64,000 nucleotides of DNA, taken from the NCBI GenBank assembly GCA_947397865.1, contig OX377619.1, forward strand, positions 139,843,424 to 139,907,423, given 5' to 3'. Each line of letters starts with the position of its first letter. Position 1 is the first letter of the stretch. The position numbers and the translations under genes are program-made. This document shows positions 1 to 10,720 of this stretch, one piece after another. A model generated the notes under the pieces. That model made no database searches. It worked only from the letters and a program-made list of their open reading frames with translations, and was not told the DNA's origin. This DNA comes from Polietes domitor. Taxonomy: Eukaryota > Arthropoda > Insecta > Diptera > Muscidae.

Positions 1-973
1 CGGCTGTACCTAGAATAATCAAATTCGGTGTATACATTCCTCTGATTGCATAGATATGTAAAATACACGGATTTTTCAAAATTCGTACTTTTTGGGGTTA
101 AAATGAAAAAAGGGGATAAAAATAGTACCAATCTAATGGCCGCAGCTAGAGTCATGAAATTCGGAGTATACATTCCTCTGAGTGCGTAGACACGGAAAAT
201 AAACAGATTTTTCGAAATTCGTACTTTTTGGGGTTAAAATGAAAAAGGGGATAAAAATAGTACCAATCAAATCACCGCAACTAGAGTCATGAAATTCGGA
301 GTATACATTCCTCTGACTGTGTAGACACGGAAAATAAACGAATTTTTCGAAATTAGTACTTTCAAGGGATACAATGGTACAGAGGGATAAAAATAGTACC
401 AAATAAACGACTATAGCTAGAATGATGAAATTCTATTTGCGTAGAAACGTCAAGGGGGTAAAAATGGTACCAACCATATGGGCGCAGCTGGAATCATGGA
501 ATTCGGTGTATACATTCCTCTGACTGCATAGACACGCAAAATATTTTTTTTTTCCAAATTCGTACTTTTTCTGTTACAGCAAAAATTGGTTGAATCATGA
601 AGTTAGGTTATTTTGCGCTATGTACGTCTGACAATGGATTTTCAAAATTTGTACTTTTGTTGTTAAAATAGAATGGAAATACAACCAATTGTAACACCCA
701 CTATCTACCAATATTTATGGCTTTGCAAATATTTTTGAAAATATAAATATAAGAATATATAAGCGTGGTTTGAAATAATTAAAATATTGTATTTATTTAT
801 AAAATTAATTTTTCAATATTTGTATTTGTTTTGGTTTGGCCATTTTAAAAAAATTTATATATTCCTGTAAAATTACTGCACATCTACGAAAATCGACATC
901 CTCTGTGGAATGTAATCCATGGTGGTGGGTATATAAAGTTCGGCCCGGCCGAACTTAACGCCTTTTTTAATTG
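1..973 (+). mobile_element. Family A DINE-like Helitron, 3' portion
   Basis: The element enters from the left window edge. It consists of imperfect tandem units of about 150 bp that carry the phrases GGGATAAAAATAGTACCAA and GAAATTCGGAGTATACATTC. It finishes with GGTGGTGGGTATATA, a perfect 9-bp stem hairpin at 936-956 (AAGTTCGGC / GCCGAACTT), a T-rich spacer and TTG|TTTT. This order matches non-autonomous Helitrons of the DINE-1/INE-1 group: subterminal inverted repeat, hairpin, short tail. There is no coding capacity; open minus-strand frames across the units are a by-product of repetition. The start block lies outside the window. Confidence 0.8.
936..956. repeat. 3' hairpin of family A element
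   Basis: A perfect palindrome of 9 bp per arm around a CCG loop, 10 to 17 bases before the element end. The same hairpin recurs in other A copies, as at 26907-26927, 54347-54367 and in reverse near 56571-56591. In Helitrons a hairpin at this place marks the 3' end for rolling-circle transposition; that role here is inferred. Confidence 0.75.
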
Positions 974-1522
974 TTTTAACTTAGCTTTACGTAAGACTAG
1001 AATGTGTTTATGATGCAAATAATACAATATTTATGATTCTACTTCACATTAATCCATTCAGGGCCAACAACTTGGAATTTTTTCGGGAATAATTGGATTA
1101 AGAACTTTTAACAATCGCAACTAGAGATAAATTCTAAAGACACAAATCAAACTAAAAACACTTCAAAAATATAAATATGGAAGTTATTGCGGATTTTATA
1201 AAAATACATCAAAAATATCACTAATTATACTAGGACATATTACATCTTTTATTAAGGCTCGAGCCGGAAAAACCTGATTTTTAGAAGTTTATTTTGATAG
1301 AGAACGTGACGAACGAACAATGATAGAAGCAAATATTATGGACGGTAACATCGATTACATACATATGCATATCTGAATATAAATACATTCCCATAGTTCC
1401 TAGGGGGCCGTAATTTTGGTATTCGATATATTCACGATTTAAAGTGACTTATTTATTTTGTTCGGCCATTTATTGCACCTAAATCGATGAATATCGATCG
1501 AATGTACATCGAATATAAACTA
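974..1522. other. AT-rich DNA, no feature recognised
   Basis: Between the first family A element and the pogo-like MITE I see only AT-rich sequence with short homopolymers. There is no long frame, RNA gene or repeat shared with the rest of the window. Confidence 0.5.
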
Positions 1523-1724
1523 CAGTGAAACACTCCCACAAGTGGACCCCACTCTTAAGTGGACACTTTTTAAAAAATCAATCAAAATTTTACAACTTTC
1601 ATTATAATGAACACTTTCTTATGTGGACACGGCCATAAAATATTTTTTATTTTACCTCCGATAAGTGAACACCTCCCTCTTGCGGACAAATTTTGGGTGA
1701 CCGTGAGTGTCCGCTGTTTCATTG
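1523..1724. mobile_element. Pogo/Tigger-like MITE
   Basis: A 202-bp element flanked on both sides by TA (1521-1522 and 1725-1726), the target duplication of Tc1/mariner/pogo transposons. The left end reads CAGTGAAACACTCCCACAAG and the right end, reverse complemented, starts CAATGAAACAGCGGACACTC. The outer 10 bp are nearly inverted copies, and both arms carry TGGACA/GTCCGC-type repeats. The CAGTGAAAC start followed by short imperfect inner repeats resembles pogo/Tigger termini. There is no ORF, so any transposase came from elsewhere. Confidence 0.65.
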
Positions 1725-2642
1725 TATTTGAAATCTAATTTCATCGATTTCATTTGAGTTTAGAATGATTTCTTATCCCGGTTATTGCGGCCACTGTGCG
1801 AATGATTAATATTATCTGTATTAAACATCACTCATACGCCACCAATATTATGAAACGAGAATTTGCAATGGAATCTATTCAAAAAGCAACGATAACTAAT
1901 TATTCAATCGATATTCTTAGATATAAATTACATTAGTCTAAGTTTTCTCAGATAATTCTAACAATAACCAGATATTTTCTTTTTTAATAACATTTACTAT
2001 GTTTCAAAAGTTCTACAAACTTACTATGTTAACTTATAAAATCGTGGCGTATATTTGCTATTGCTTGCATTTGCTACTCTACTGGCGACGAATGCATTCT
2101 TTTCACCATCTTTATCTCTGCATCTACAACAGATGACGGTTTATTGAAATTTTTATCGGCATTATTTACTTGGTCAAATGTATGCCAACTCACACTTTGT
2201 AGCAGTCCTCTCACTCTCCATTTGCGTTTGTATGTGTGTGTGTGTGTTCCAAAGCAACATCTGTATGTGCGACCACACCGACAAAAAATCCCACAAAATG
2301 CTTACCAACCAGAAAAACTATTTTCAAAGATACTTTATAGGTTTTTGGCTACACCAAAAAAAAAGAAATTATAGTCCTTCGACCACTTTTCCCCAATTGA
2401 AAAGGATGGCGAGATAGTGTCGAGAGTGGAGGAAACCAAGGGTACTTCAATGCTTTTCAAAACCACTTGCACTCGCACACACACACACACACACACACGA
2501 TGCTGATGATGATGCATCAAAATTGGAAACGTTCAAAAATGTGGCAGCTGCAGCAACACCATGAAGTGAATAGATGCATTAGTGTACACATACAAGCAGT
2601 TGGGTCATTGCGAGAGGGATTTGAATGGTCTGTCTTAATTTG
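1725..2642. other. Unique island with CA/GT microsatellites
   Basis: Single-copy-looking DNA with a (GT)n stretch near 2236-2250, an (AC)13 run at about 2475-2499 and a GATGAT run next to it. The short frames here are explained by the microsatellites. No splice-bounded coding similarity is recognised. It could be intronic or intergenic. Confidence 0.5.
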
Positions 2643-2782
2643 TATACTCTCACCCTACAATGTGGGGGGGTATATTCTTCGTTTGGGCCAGACAAAAAGT
2701 GTTACGCATGAAAGAAATGACTTAAGACCATAAGTATACTTGGTTCAAATCCCTTTCATGACCTTTTAAGCTGTCGGTCGGG
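2643..2782 (+). mobile_element. Family C DINE-like Helitron, start fragment
   Basis: It begins TATACTCTCACCCTACAATG and continues with AAAGTGTTACGCATGAA and GACTTAAGACCATAAGTAT. These parallel the start of the fuller family C copy at 42179 (TATACCCTCACTCTGCAG, AAAGTGTAACGCATTGAA, GACTTAAGTCCCTAAGTAT). Only about 140 bp remain. It is cut at the junction with the reversed family A fragment. Confidence 0.7.
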
Positions 2783-3240
2783 ACGAATCTTATACACTCT
2801 CTACCAGAGAAAGCATTCCATAGTATTAAGGGCAGGCCATCTCAATTCTAAAAGTAAGAAAAAACCATTATCTTTCGCTTTCACAGTAGAATGTATACAG
2901 CCAAATTCATCATTCTAGTCGCAGCTGTTTGATAGGTACCATATTTATCCCCTTTTCCGAAAATATAAATTCTCCTACAACTATAAATTACGAAAAATCC
3001 TTCATTCACATTCCAAGGAATAAAATCACCGAGTTCAAGCTATGGCCATTTGGTTGATACCTTTCAACTATTTTTCCCATTTTATCACTTAAAAGTACGA
3101 ATATCGAAAAATCCCTTTTTACGTGTCGATAGATTGTATACGCCGAATTTCATTGTTCCAGCTGTAGCCGCTTGGTCGGTACCAATTTTATCACCATTTT
3201 ACTCCCTTAAAAGTACGAATTTCGAAAAATTCCAGCCATT
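2783..3240 (-). mobile_element. Family A DINE-like Helitron fragment
   Basis: The fragment reads in reverse relative to the first copy. The left side CGAATCTTATACACTCTC...GCATTCCATAGTATTA matches the reverse complement of the hairpin-proximal block of family A. Tandem units follow, with GGTACCAATTTTATCACC and TTAAAAGTACGAATTTCG. It stops abruptly near 3235, where family B sequence takes over. Confidence 0.7.
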
Positions 3241-4073
3241 GTAGCCAGAACCAAACGAAACTTTGCACAACGAAGTTTTTCGGGGTCAAGGACGAACGCT
3301 ATTTATTTTGAAGAAAATCGGTTCAGATTTAGATATAGCCCCCATACGAATTTCACTCCCGATTTGACCCTTTTCACTCTAGATACCACATATTTCAACA
3401 GATTTTCTTCAACTAGAAACACCCGTGGTAAAAATATGTTAGATCGGTTCAGATTTATATATAGCTCTCATACAAATTTCGTTCCCAATTTGAATTTTTC
3501 CGCTCTTAAATCTACATATTTTAGCAGATTTTCTTCAAAATTGGCAAAACACCTTATATTTCAACTGGAAACACCTGTGGTAAAAATGTGTTAGATCGGT
3601 TCAGATTTATATATAGCTCCCATACAAATTTCGTTCCCAATTTGAATTTTTCCGCTTTAGAATCCACATATTTTAACAGATTTTCTTCAAAATTGGCAAA
3701 ACATCTTTTATTGAAACCAGGAACACCTATGGTGAAAATGGGTCACATCGGTTCAGATTTACATATAGCTCTCATACAAATTTCGTTTCTCCTAGAAACC
3801 GAGTATTTTCAGAGAATTTCTTAAAATTGAGCATAACACGTTATACTTTAACTAGAAGAACTTATTGTGAAAGTTAGTCACTTGTTTGGATATAGCCCCG
3901 ATACAAATATTATTCTCGATTTGACAAATTGGACAAGATCATATTAGCCTGTGATTAGGAAACATACAAAAAAATTTTCCGTTTCACCTTTTTACTGAAT
4001 TGAATTGTATTCCGATAGAAAGTGGAGTGTATCATATTGTCGGCCCCGCCCGTCTTTAGCATTTTCTTACTTG
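3241..4073 (+). mobile_element. Family B DINE-like Helitron, 5'-truncated
   Basis: From GCCAGAACCAAACGAAACTT onward this is family B: the CACAACGAAGTTTTTCGG block, then about four tandem units of roughly 150 bp (CATACAAATTTCGTTCCC, TTCTTCAAAATTGGCAAAAC, GATCGGTTCAGATTTATATA). It ends with AGTGGAGTGTATCATATTGT, the hairpin GTCGGCCCCGCCCGTC and TCTTACTTG|TTTT. The start block with the GTCCGTC run is missing. Confidence 0.8.
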
Positions 4074-4105
4074 TTTTATGTTGCATTTAGTGTCAAAAAA
4101 TGTAA

Positions 4106-4238
4106 ATTTGAACTGGGATATTCTCCTGGCTCAAGACCATTTTGCATCTATATTTTATAGAATGCAAATATATTTACAAATGGCAAGGTGACATTTATTT
4201 CTTGGCTGTACACTACCACTATCATGATTTCTGGCCCG
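4106..4238 (+). repeat. Left copy of a 125-bp direct repeat
   Basis: Sequence from AATTTGAACTGGGATATTCT to ACTATCATGATTTC recurs at 6177-6302 in the same orientation at about 91% identity by eye (roughly 11 differences in 125). No terminal inverted repeats or coding potential were found in it. Confidence 0.75.
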
Positions 4239-4746
4239 CGAAACCCTTCGTCAGGTGGCTTCGCAGGGACTTATTAACAACATTCCCGGACCCTTTAAGT
4301 AAAGAAATATTTATTCGTGTATTAGAATAACTTATCAGTCGAATAGTCGGACGTGTATAGTATTTTTTTGTTTCTTATACACTCCACGAGATGTGGTACA
4401 TTTGTTTGTAACACCCAAAAGGAAACGAGTTAGACCCATCGTTTATTATACAGATAGACTTTGAATCACTTTCTGAGTCGATTTGGCTATGTCCGTCTGT
4501 CCATCTATTGTTGTAATCAAATTACAGGTCGCAATTATAGTCCGATCTTAACAACAATTGGCACAAGTAAGTTTTGTGTATTAAAGACGAACGCTATCGG
4601 CAAATCGGCTCAGATTTAGATATAACCCCCATATAAATATCGCTCTCAATATGACATTTTCCGCATTGTACCCGATTTTCTTTAAATTCTACACAACATC
4701 TTATAATCTAACCAGGAACACTTATAATAAAAGCGGGTAAGATCGG

Positions 4747-4754
4747 TTCAGATT
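4747..4754 (+). repeat. 8-bp target site duplication, left
   Basis: TTCAGATT occurs here directly before the hAT MITE and again at 5510-5517 directly after it. Uninterrupted family B copies have this octamer once, within GGTTCAGATTTAGATAT. Confidence 0.9.
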
Positions 4755-5509
4755 CAGAGTTACAAGCCGACAAGCGACTTTCGGCTGATTTGCCGGCTCG
4801 TTCTATCATTCCATCACCCCCATTTATTTGACAATTTTGGGAAAATGCAAAGAACAATTTGTATTGGTTTTTAATACTCTTTCTTTTATTTTTTGGCCAG
4901 TAGTTCAATATTCGTTAATACTAGCCAATGTTCCCATAATTTAATATTATTATCTCATACAATTATTTTTTGGGAGTAGGAATTCATTACCAAAACTTAT
5001 AATATGGACAAATTTAATAAATATTTTTGCAATTACAGCTTTTCATATGAGGAATATTTGACCAGATATCTTGAATATCATAATCCTCCCGAATCGTAAA
5101 GTTCCACCTACTTTGACAACTAAAGAAGCACAATAGAGGAGCTGTTGTTTATTGTTTTTATAGGAACACATGGTCATACTGGAATTGACTTTTATAAATG
5201 CGACTTTCAAATCAAAATACAATCATACCACTTTCAATAAACGTCATCTATATGATGATGGGATACCAAATTCAAAGAAAGATCCATATATTTCACAGTA
5301 GTAGGTTGTCTATGCCGACAGTTATATTTTCTTTTGCAATTTTTATGTGGATTGTCTATTTTGGTAGTAAGATTGGACTGAGTTAGAACTCCTTCAAATA
5401 TCGGCGGCGTGGTTGAAGTCGATGTGAGCCGATGAAATCGGCGGCGGCGCGGCTCGTACAGAAACATGCGGCGGCTTGTCGGCTTTAAATCGGTCGGTTT
5501 GTATCTCTG
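4755..5509. mobile_element. hAT-type MITE (755 bp)
   Basis: The left terminus is CAGAGTTACAAGCCGAC. The reverse complement of the right terminus is CAGAGATACAAACCGAC, matching 15 of 17 bases. A perfect 8-bp duplication TTCAGATT flanks the element. CAGAG-type ends with 8-bp duplications are the hallmark of hAT transposons. A second inverted motif, AAGCCGACAAGC near 4765 and GCTTGTCGGCTT near 5473, lies just inside. The interior is AT-rich without a transposase, so mobility needed an hAT enzyme in trans. The right subterminal part is strikingly rich in CGG/GGCGGC. Confidence 0.88.
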
Positions 5510-5517
5510 TTCAGATT
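5510..5517 (+). repeat. 8-bp target site duplication, right
   Basis: TTCAGATT, identical to 4747-4754. After it the family B host sequence continues (TAGATAT). Confidence 0.9.
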
Positions 5518-5776
5518 TAGATATTTCCCCAAACAAATGTCGCAGCACTTTTCACAAAAAGTTTGCAAGAAATGCGAGTTTTTAGTTTGAAATACAACAA
5601 AAAATTAATCTAAACGTCCAATAAAAGACCAATGAGTTATTCTAAAATAAAAATTTATTCTTTATTTGAAATCTATTTACAAGTAACATTAAGCAAATTT
5701 AGTAGCATCTTAAAAATAACAGAATCCAATGAACTTAGCATATATATTTATGACTTTTCATCTGACGTGTTAGTAT

Positions 5777-6130
5777 ACAGGGTGGACCATTCAAAATTTT
5801 TAATTAGAATCGGCTATAAAAAGTATTGATTATTTTTTAAAATTTCTGATTTTATGGGAAAGATTGAAGGTCGAAGGTTTTCGAAGAAACATCCCAAAAT
5901 CCACACCAAACAGTGACTCGTTGTGAATACCCACGTGTCGGTTCTCTGAACCCTATTTGCGGCAATTTAGCTTATTGACATAGCCACCGATATGAAAATG
6001 AGCTACATCTGAAAACATGAAAATTTTCACTACCTTAGAAGTAAGTTTTTAATGTTTTCTAATTTTGTTCGAGCGTTAGCGTCCCATTTGGCAAATGTCA
6101 AACATAAACCTGAAAATAAAAATTATTTTT
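5777..6130 (-). pseudogene. Mariner transposase relic
   Basis: It begins CAGGGTGGACCATTCAAAA, a mariner-like end next to TA. The interior contains CCACACCAAACAGTGACTCG, which on the minus strand encodes the conserved VTVWCG-type block also present in the rosa-like mariner at 22889-24190. It also holds GCCACCGATATGAAAATGAGC, the minus-strand counterpart of the EAHFHLDG block. The catalytic C-terminal half is missing and the frame is broken. A sister relic lies at 24957-25450. Confidence 0.65.
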
Positions 6131-6176
6131 TTAGTTTTTTCGTATGTATTTTTAGGTCTGTAATCAATATTTGATT

Positions 6177-6302
6177 TGAACTGGGATATTGTCCTGGCTC
6201 AAGACCATTTTGCTTCTATATTTAATAGAATGCAAATTTATTTACAAATAGCATGGTGACATTTATTACTTGCCTGCAGACTACCACGATCATGATTTCG
6301 AC
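6177..6302 (+). repeat. Right copy of a 125-bp direct repeat
   Basis: Starts GATTTGAACTGGGATATTGT and parallels 4106-4238 in the same orientation. The two copies bracket about 2 kb that includes the interrupted family B element and a mariner relic. Confidence 0.75.
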
Positions 6303-6344
6303 CATGTCAAAGTCTTTTCAAGTAAGTAAGTAATGGAAGCGTAG

Positions 6345-7036
6345 ACTCTAATAAAGCTATTTGTACTTTTGGGGTCAAAATGGGTTTGTTTTGTACCGAT
6401 AAAATGGCTGCAGCTGGACTCATAAAATCCTGTGCATTCTGTACATTACTCTGACTGTGTAGACGTGCAAAATTAAAGAAAATTTCAAAACTCTTCACTT
6501 TTATAAGGAAAACGGGGAGGAAGGGTTTAAAAACTGTCCCAATAAAACGATAGAATAATGGTAATCTGGAGCGTAGACTCTAGAAATAATGTTTTTTTTT
6601 GATATTAGTACATTTAGGGTCAAAATGGGTAAAAGGGACACACTTTGTACCCAACAAATGGCTGCAGCTAAACTCATAAAATTCTGTGCTTTTCTCTAAC
6701 TGTGTAGACACGCAATAAAAAGGATTTTTTTAATTTTTACTTGTAGAGAAAAAGGGGGGGGCTAAAGGGATAAAGATGGTACCAAACAAACGACAGCAGC
6801 TAAATTCAAACTGGTACCAAGCAATTACCTGTAGCTGGAATCATAAAAGTAGTTGTGTATATTACACTACCCGAAAGTTAATACGAAATTCGTATTGTTT
6901 GCATAAAAATGGGATAGAAATGGAACCAACCAATCGGCTTTAGCTGGACCGAAATTCGATGTACACGTTCCTCTGACTGTGTGAATTGGAATTGAAATCG
7001 GTCCAAAGTGAACAATTCTAACATTAAAATCTCTAA
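6345..7036 (+). mobile_element. Degenerate family A tandem units
   Basis: Repeated phrases such as TTTGTACTTTTGGGGTCAAA, ATGGCTGCAGCTGGACTCAT and GGGATAAAGATGGTACCAAA mark diverged family A core units. Neither the start block nor the hairpin is visible. The mariner deletion derivative at 7039 is inserted directly after. Confidence 0.6.
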
Positions 7037-7038
7037 TA

Positions 7039-7642
7039 AAGGGTGATTTGTTTAAAGCTATAGGAAAGTTAAAAAAAACACATAAAAAAATTCAGAAAAA
7101 TTCATGAAATATTTATTTGAATCGATAGTACGTTCTATATAATTTAATGTTTGAAGATTATTTCATGCAAATGTTGACCTTGACTGCGCCTCAAATGGTA
7201 CATCCGCTTAGTCCAATTTTGGCATTTCCACGTTTTTGAGTAACAGATGCCCAATTGCTGCGAACGGCGACGAATCGATAATTGATGGTCATCATTAACA
7301 CTGGCCGATACAGCTGCGATATTTTCTTCAGTACGCACTCTACGTAAGCGTGTTGGTGGTTTAATGTCCAACAATGTAAATTTGGTGCGAAATTTAGTCA
7401 CAATAGCCCGAATAGCCGCTTCAGTGGGTCGATTAAACTTAAAATGGAAGAGCGCGATGAACTTTCTTAACACAGCACGCATTTTGATAATAAAATTCAA
7501 TAATTTGTAAGCGTTGTTCGTTTGTAAGACGATTCATGGTTAAATTATAGACCAAACAGAAGATGTTTGACAGTGAAACAAAACACGAAACGTGCGTCAG
7601 CTGTTTATTTACCTGCGTATGTACCTTGCTTTGATTACTCAA
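7039..7642 (-). mobile_element. Mariner deletion derivative, copy 1
   Basis: The left terminus AAGGGTGATTTGTTTAAAGC follows TA. On the minus strand the element encodes the N-terminal helix-turn-helix half of a mariner-type transposase (starting MNRLTNEQRLQIIEFYYQNA near 7537) fused directly to a C-terminal tail ending EIIFKH at about 7144. The DDE/D catalytic core has been deleted. The reading frame is shifted in the middle, so the product is split. The expected right TIR, seen in copy 4 at 50866, is not recognisable, so the right end is approximate. Confidence 0.75.
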
Positions 7643-7779
7643 CCGAGGTATTTCATGGGAGCAACTTTAATTTCATCTTTAGTCATATTTAATGAATATG
7701 GTTTATAATATGGTAATTGATCAAATTATCAGACAGACAAATACAAATTATACAGTAGTAATAGGATGAATCGGACCGA

Positions 7780-8966
7780 CATTTCAAAAGGGAGCCTATA
7801 ACAACATTTTGGGCCTGGTCCAAAATATGGGCCTATAAATTTCTCATTCACGGTAGGTATTCCTAGTTGAAAAATATCATGATCTGCAAAATTGAAGATC
7901 CGATGTAAGACGTAGTTTATAGAGCTGTAATAGATCAGAATGGGGCCCCATTTGGGTTATACCAATTGGACATATGGGCATCTCCCAAACAAGTAGGGCT
8001 AAAGACGTGAAAAGTGAAATCGGGAAGGATTTCTGCATCCTGTAAATGTATGTGTTTGGCCAAAAATGTTAAATCGGAAAGGACATTTGTATGGGGGTAT
8101 ATTGAACCCTGGAACGATGTGACTCGCTTTCACCATGTATGTTTATTTGTGAAATATAATATGTAAAGTTTGACCAAAATAGGTTAAACATTCGGGAGCA
8201 ACATTTGTATGAGGGCTATATCTAAATCTGAACCGATCTTAGCAACTTTAACCATAGGTTTTTTAGTTGGATTATAAGATGTTGTGCCAATTTTAAAGAA
8301 AATCGGGTTCAATATGTGGTTTCTAAAGCGGAACAAGGGAAATAGGGAGCGACATTTGTATGGGGCTATATCTAAATCTGAACCGATCTTACCAAAATTC
8401 TGCATATGTGTTTCTAGTTGGATTATAGGATGATGTACCAAATTTAAAGAAAATCGGGTTCAATATGTGGTTCCTAAAGCGGAACAATTGAAATAGGGAG
8501 CGACATTTGTATGGGGGCTATATCTAAATCTGAACCGATCTTACCAAATTTCTGCATAGGCGTTTCTAGTTAGATTATAAGATGCTGTACCAAATTTAAA
8601 GAAAATCGAGTACAAGATGTGGTTTCTAGAGCGGAACAAGTGAAATAGGGAGCGACATTTGTATGGGGGCTATATCTAAATCTGAACCGATTTCCAAATT
8701 CAATACCGATGGCCCTTAACCAGAAAAAATAACTTCTACCAAGTTTCATGACAATCGGACAACAATTGCGTCCTGTAGAGTACGAACAAGCTTAGATGGA
8801 CAGCAGACGGACGGACAGACAGACATCGTTAAATCGACTCAGCTGGTGATTCTAAGCCGATCGGTATACTAAAAGGTGGGTCTAGCTCGATTTTTTCTTG
8901 GTGTTACAAAAATTTGGCGCGAAACTAACTTATAATACCCTAGCCCACGAAGTGGTGTAGGGTATA
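7780..8966 (-). mobile_element. Family B-like DINE Helitron (TATACCCTACACC subtype)
   Basis: Read on the minus strand it starts at 8966 with TATACCCTACACCACTTCG, then TGTAACACCAAGAAAAAATC and GTCTGTCTGTCCGTCCGTC. Four core units of about 150 bp follow, each with ACATTTGTATGGGGGCTATA and AATCTGAACCGATCTTACC in plus-strand reading. The leftmost part (7790-8040) carries a different, GGGCC-rich unit. No hairpin was identified on the left. Confidence 0.72.
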
Positions 8967-8969
8967 ATG

Positions 8970-10600
8970 AATCTTAGTTTTTAAGTTTGTTCTTTATAGT
9001 AGCCTAAACTACCGAACCGATCTTCTTACAATTTTCACTTTATTTTATATAATTTTTTGATAATTTCAGTGGGCGTGGCACCTCCCACACAAATTGGGGA
9101 TTTGTTTGTTTTTTATAAATTAGCATATTCGGAATACTGTTGCAGTTAGAGTCTTGAATTTTTTTAGTTGTGCCAAAAATGGACGGTAATGGAAATGTGG
9201 CCGTGGTACTTCCCATACGAAGATAAAACCTATTATTGAATATTGTCAGTTATATGACACCTAGAGTGCTGAAATTTTGTGTAAGTTGATCCAGTGTAAA
9301 TAGTTGTGCAAAGATGGCCGGTAAGTTGGCATGACCCTTCCCATATGAAATTAAAACCGGTTTTAGAGTATACTCGACACCGAGATGGGCGTAAATTAAA
9401 AACCTGTTTTTGGGTATATTCGACAACGAAATTCCTATATTGTTGTGTGAGTTAATTTAGTTGTAAACTGCTTAGACAATATACAAATGGGCGGGATTTG
9501 AAAGATGGGGCATTTTTGATATGAATTTTGTAAAATTACACGATTCCTGTGGATTTTCTTAGCACAATAGTAAAGAAAGGTTACAAAAAGTAAAATTATA
9601 TTAATTTTTTGGTTTTTGTGTTGTTTGATAACACAGTGCAACACGAAAAAAAATAACCATATACGGACACCGCTACATGATAAAAGACCAAAAAAAAAGA
9701 CCCGTGTTTTTTTTCCCCCCAAAGTCATGCACTTTTTTTTATGGGCCCCCAGAGATTTGAGGCCTCGGTGTAATTTTTCAATTTTGCGGCTACCTAAGCG
9801 CTACCTAAACGGTGTTAAGAATAATTCCTAGGAAGTTCATATGTTCTAGAAAGTTGTTTATTCAGATCTTAGGTACATTTATGTAGTTGATTGTTTCCCT
9901 GAATTTTCAGCGGTTTGCTACCTATGGACATGAACAGGGGAAAAAAGGTTAAAAAAAATCGAATTTTTTTAAGTTTTTTGCGATTTTGACCTTGAAGATG
10001 AAGTTTTTTTGATTTTATATGTTCACAATTTTGTTCTTTATGACAAGAGCTAGAACTTTGCCTCAGAGAGTAAATCAAAATTCCGAACGGTTTGCAAGAT
10101 ATGAGCCTGAGAATATGATCACTTTTTTCCAAAAATTACACCGAGGCCTCAAATCTCTGGGGGCCCATAAAAAAAAAGTGCATGACTTTGGGGGAAAAAA
10201 ACACGGGTCTTTTTTTTTTTGGTCTTTTATCATGTAGCGGTGTCCGTATATGGTTATTTTGAAATGACTTCAAAAATGTTGCACAGTGTAAGTGAACAAT
10301 TGAATTGAATTGAATTTCTATGTGTTTTGAATGTAATGTAATTTCTTCTTAGGAATGAAGTTTTTTGATTAGGTAATAGAAAGAGGATAATCACACTTAA
10401 CAAAAAATAAACTTGATTTTTTATTATTCGCCGTAAACTAACATTCTCCATGGAGCATACCCATTTCTTTAGTATCTCAGGGAAGTAACTTGATTATAAT
10501 TAGTACATATATTGCCGGTCAGGAGAAAAATCAATACGAAAGCAGATTTTAATTTTACCTTTGGTTTTTTGTCTAACGAAGCGAGCGGGGGTTCAGCTAG
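8970..10600 (+). mobile_element. CTAG-ending Helitron, interrupted by a MITE
   Basis: The right end AACGAAGCGAGCGGGGGTTCAGCTAG|T has the CTAG terminus and GC-rich pre-terminal segment of Helitrons. The interior has a priming-region-like motif AAACTACCGAACCGATCTTC and tandem segments with GGGCGTGGCACCTCCCACAC and CTAGAGTGCTGAAATTTTGTG. The 657-bp long-TIR MITE at 9632-10288 splits it. The sister copy at 50960-52678 continues straight through that point. No Rep/helicase is encoded. The left end is approximate. Confidence 0.75.
9632..10288. mobile_element. Long-TIR MITE with TAA duplication (PIF/Harbinger-like)
   Basis: The ends are CACAGTGCAACA on the left and TGTTGCACAGTG on the right. Inverted arms of roughly 150 bp (9632-9780 and 10131-10288) share the segments ACCATATACGGACACCGCTA and GGGCCCCCAGAGATTTGAGG. 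TAA flanks both sides (9629-9631 and 10289-10291), fitting the 3-bp TWA duplications of PIF/Harbinger elements. The middle 350 bp have no transposase. A rearranged second copy (17917-18485) ends at TTA, again a TWA site. CACAGTG also resembles Transib ends, but the flank does not show a 5-bp duplication. Confidence 0.78.
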
Positions 10601-10602
10601 TG

Positions 10603-10720
10603 TTACTATACTTCTAAATGAAGACGATGGTCTCTAATCTGCCTGTAATACTGTGGAATGCAATCCATAGTGGAGGGTGTATATGATTTGGCCCGGCCGA
10701 ATACAACGCCTTTTTGCTTA
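10603..10720 (+). mobile_element. Family A DINE-like Helitron, hairpin end
   Basis: CTGTGGAATGCAATCCATAG, then GGAGGGTGTATATGATTTGG, a hairpin TTGGCCCGGCCGAA and ACGCCTTTTTGCTTA|TTTA. Only the 3' end block remains, to the right of the CTAG Helitron, which was probably inserted into a family A element. Confidence 0.7.

Larger units (their letters stand above)
4376..5550 (+). mobile_element. Family B DINE-like Helitron, interrupted by a hAT MITE
   Basis: It starts TATACACTCCACGAGATGTG, then GTTTGTAACACCCAAAAGG and GTCCGTCTGTCCATC, the standard family B head. Tandem unit sequence begins and is split at 4754 by the 755-bp hAT MITE. Host sequence resumes at 5510 with TTCAGATTTAGATATTTCCC and fades out near 5550. 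The hairpin end is missing. Confidence 0.8.

Noticed and set aside
133..402. Repeated frames in family A, such as MVLFLSLCTIVSLES...
   Set aside because: They lie inside tandem units of a non-autonomous Helitron, and the same phrase recurs at 26291-26500 and 53655-53864. Treated as a repeat artefact, not a gene.
9632..9638. CACAGTG heptamer as a Transib or RSS signal
   Set aside because: No 5-bp duplication and no nonamer-type arrangement. The TAA/TAA flank and the TTA at copy 2 fit a 3-bp TWA duplication better.
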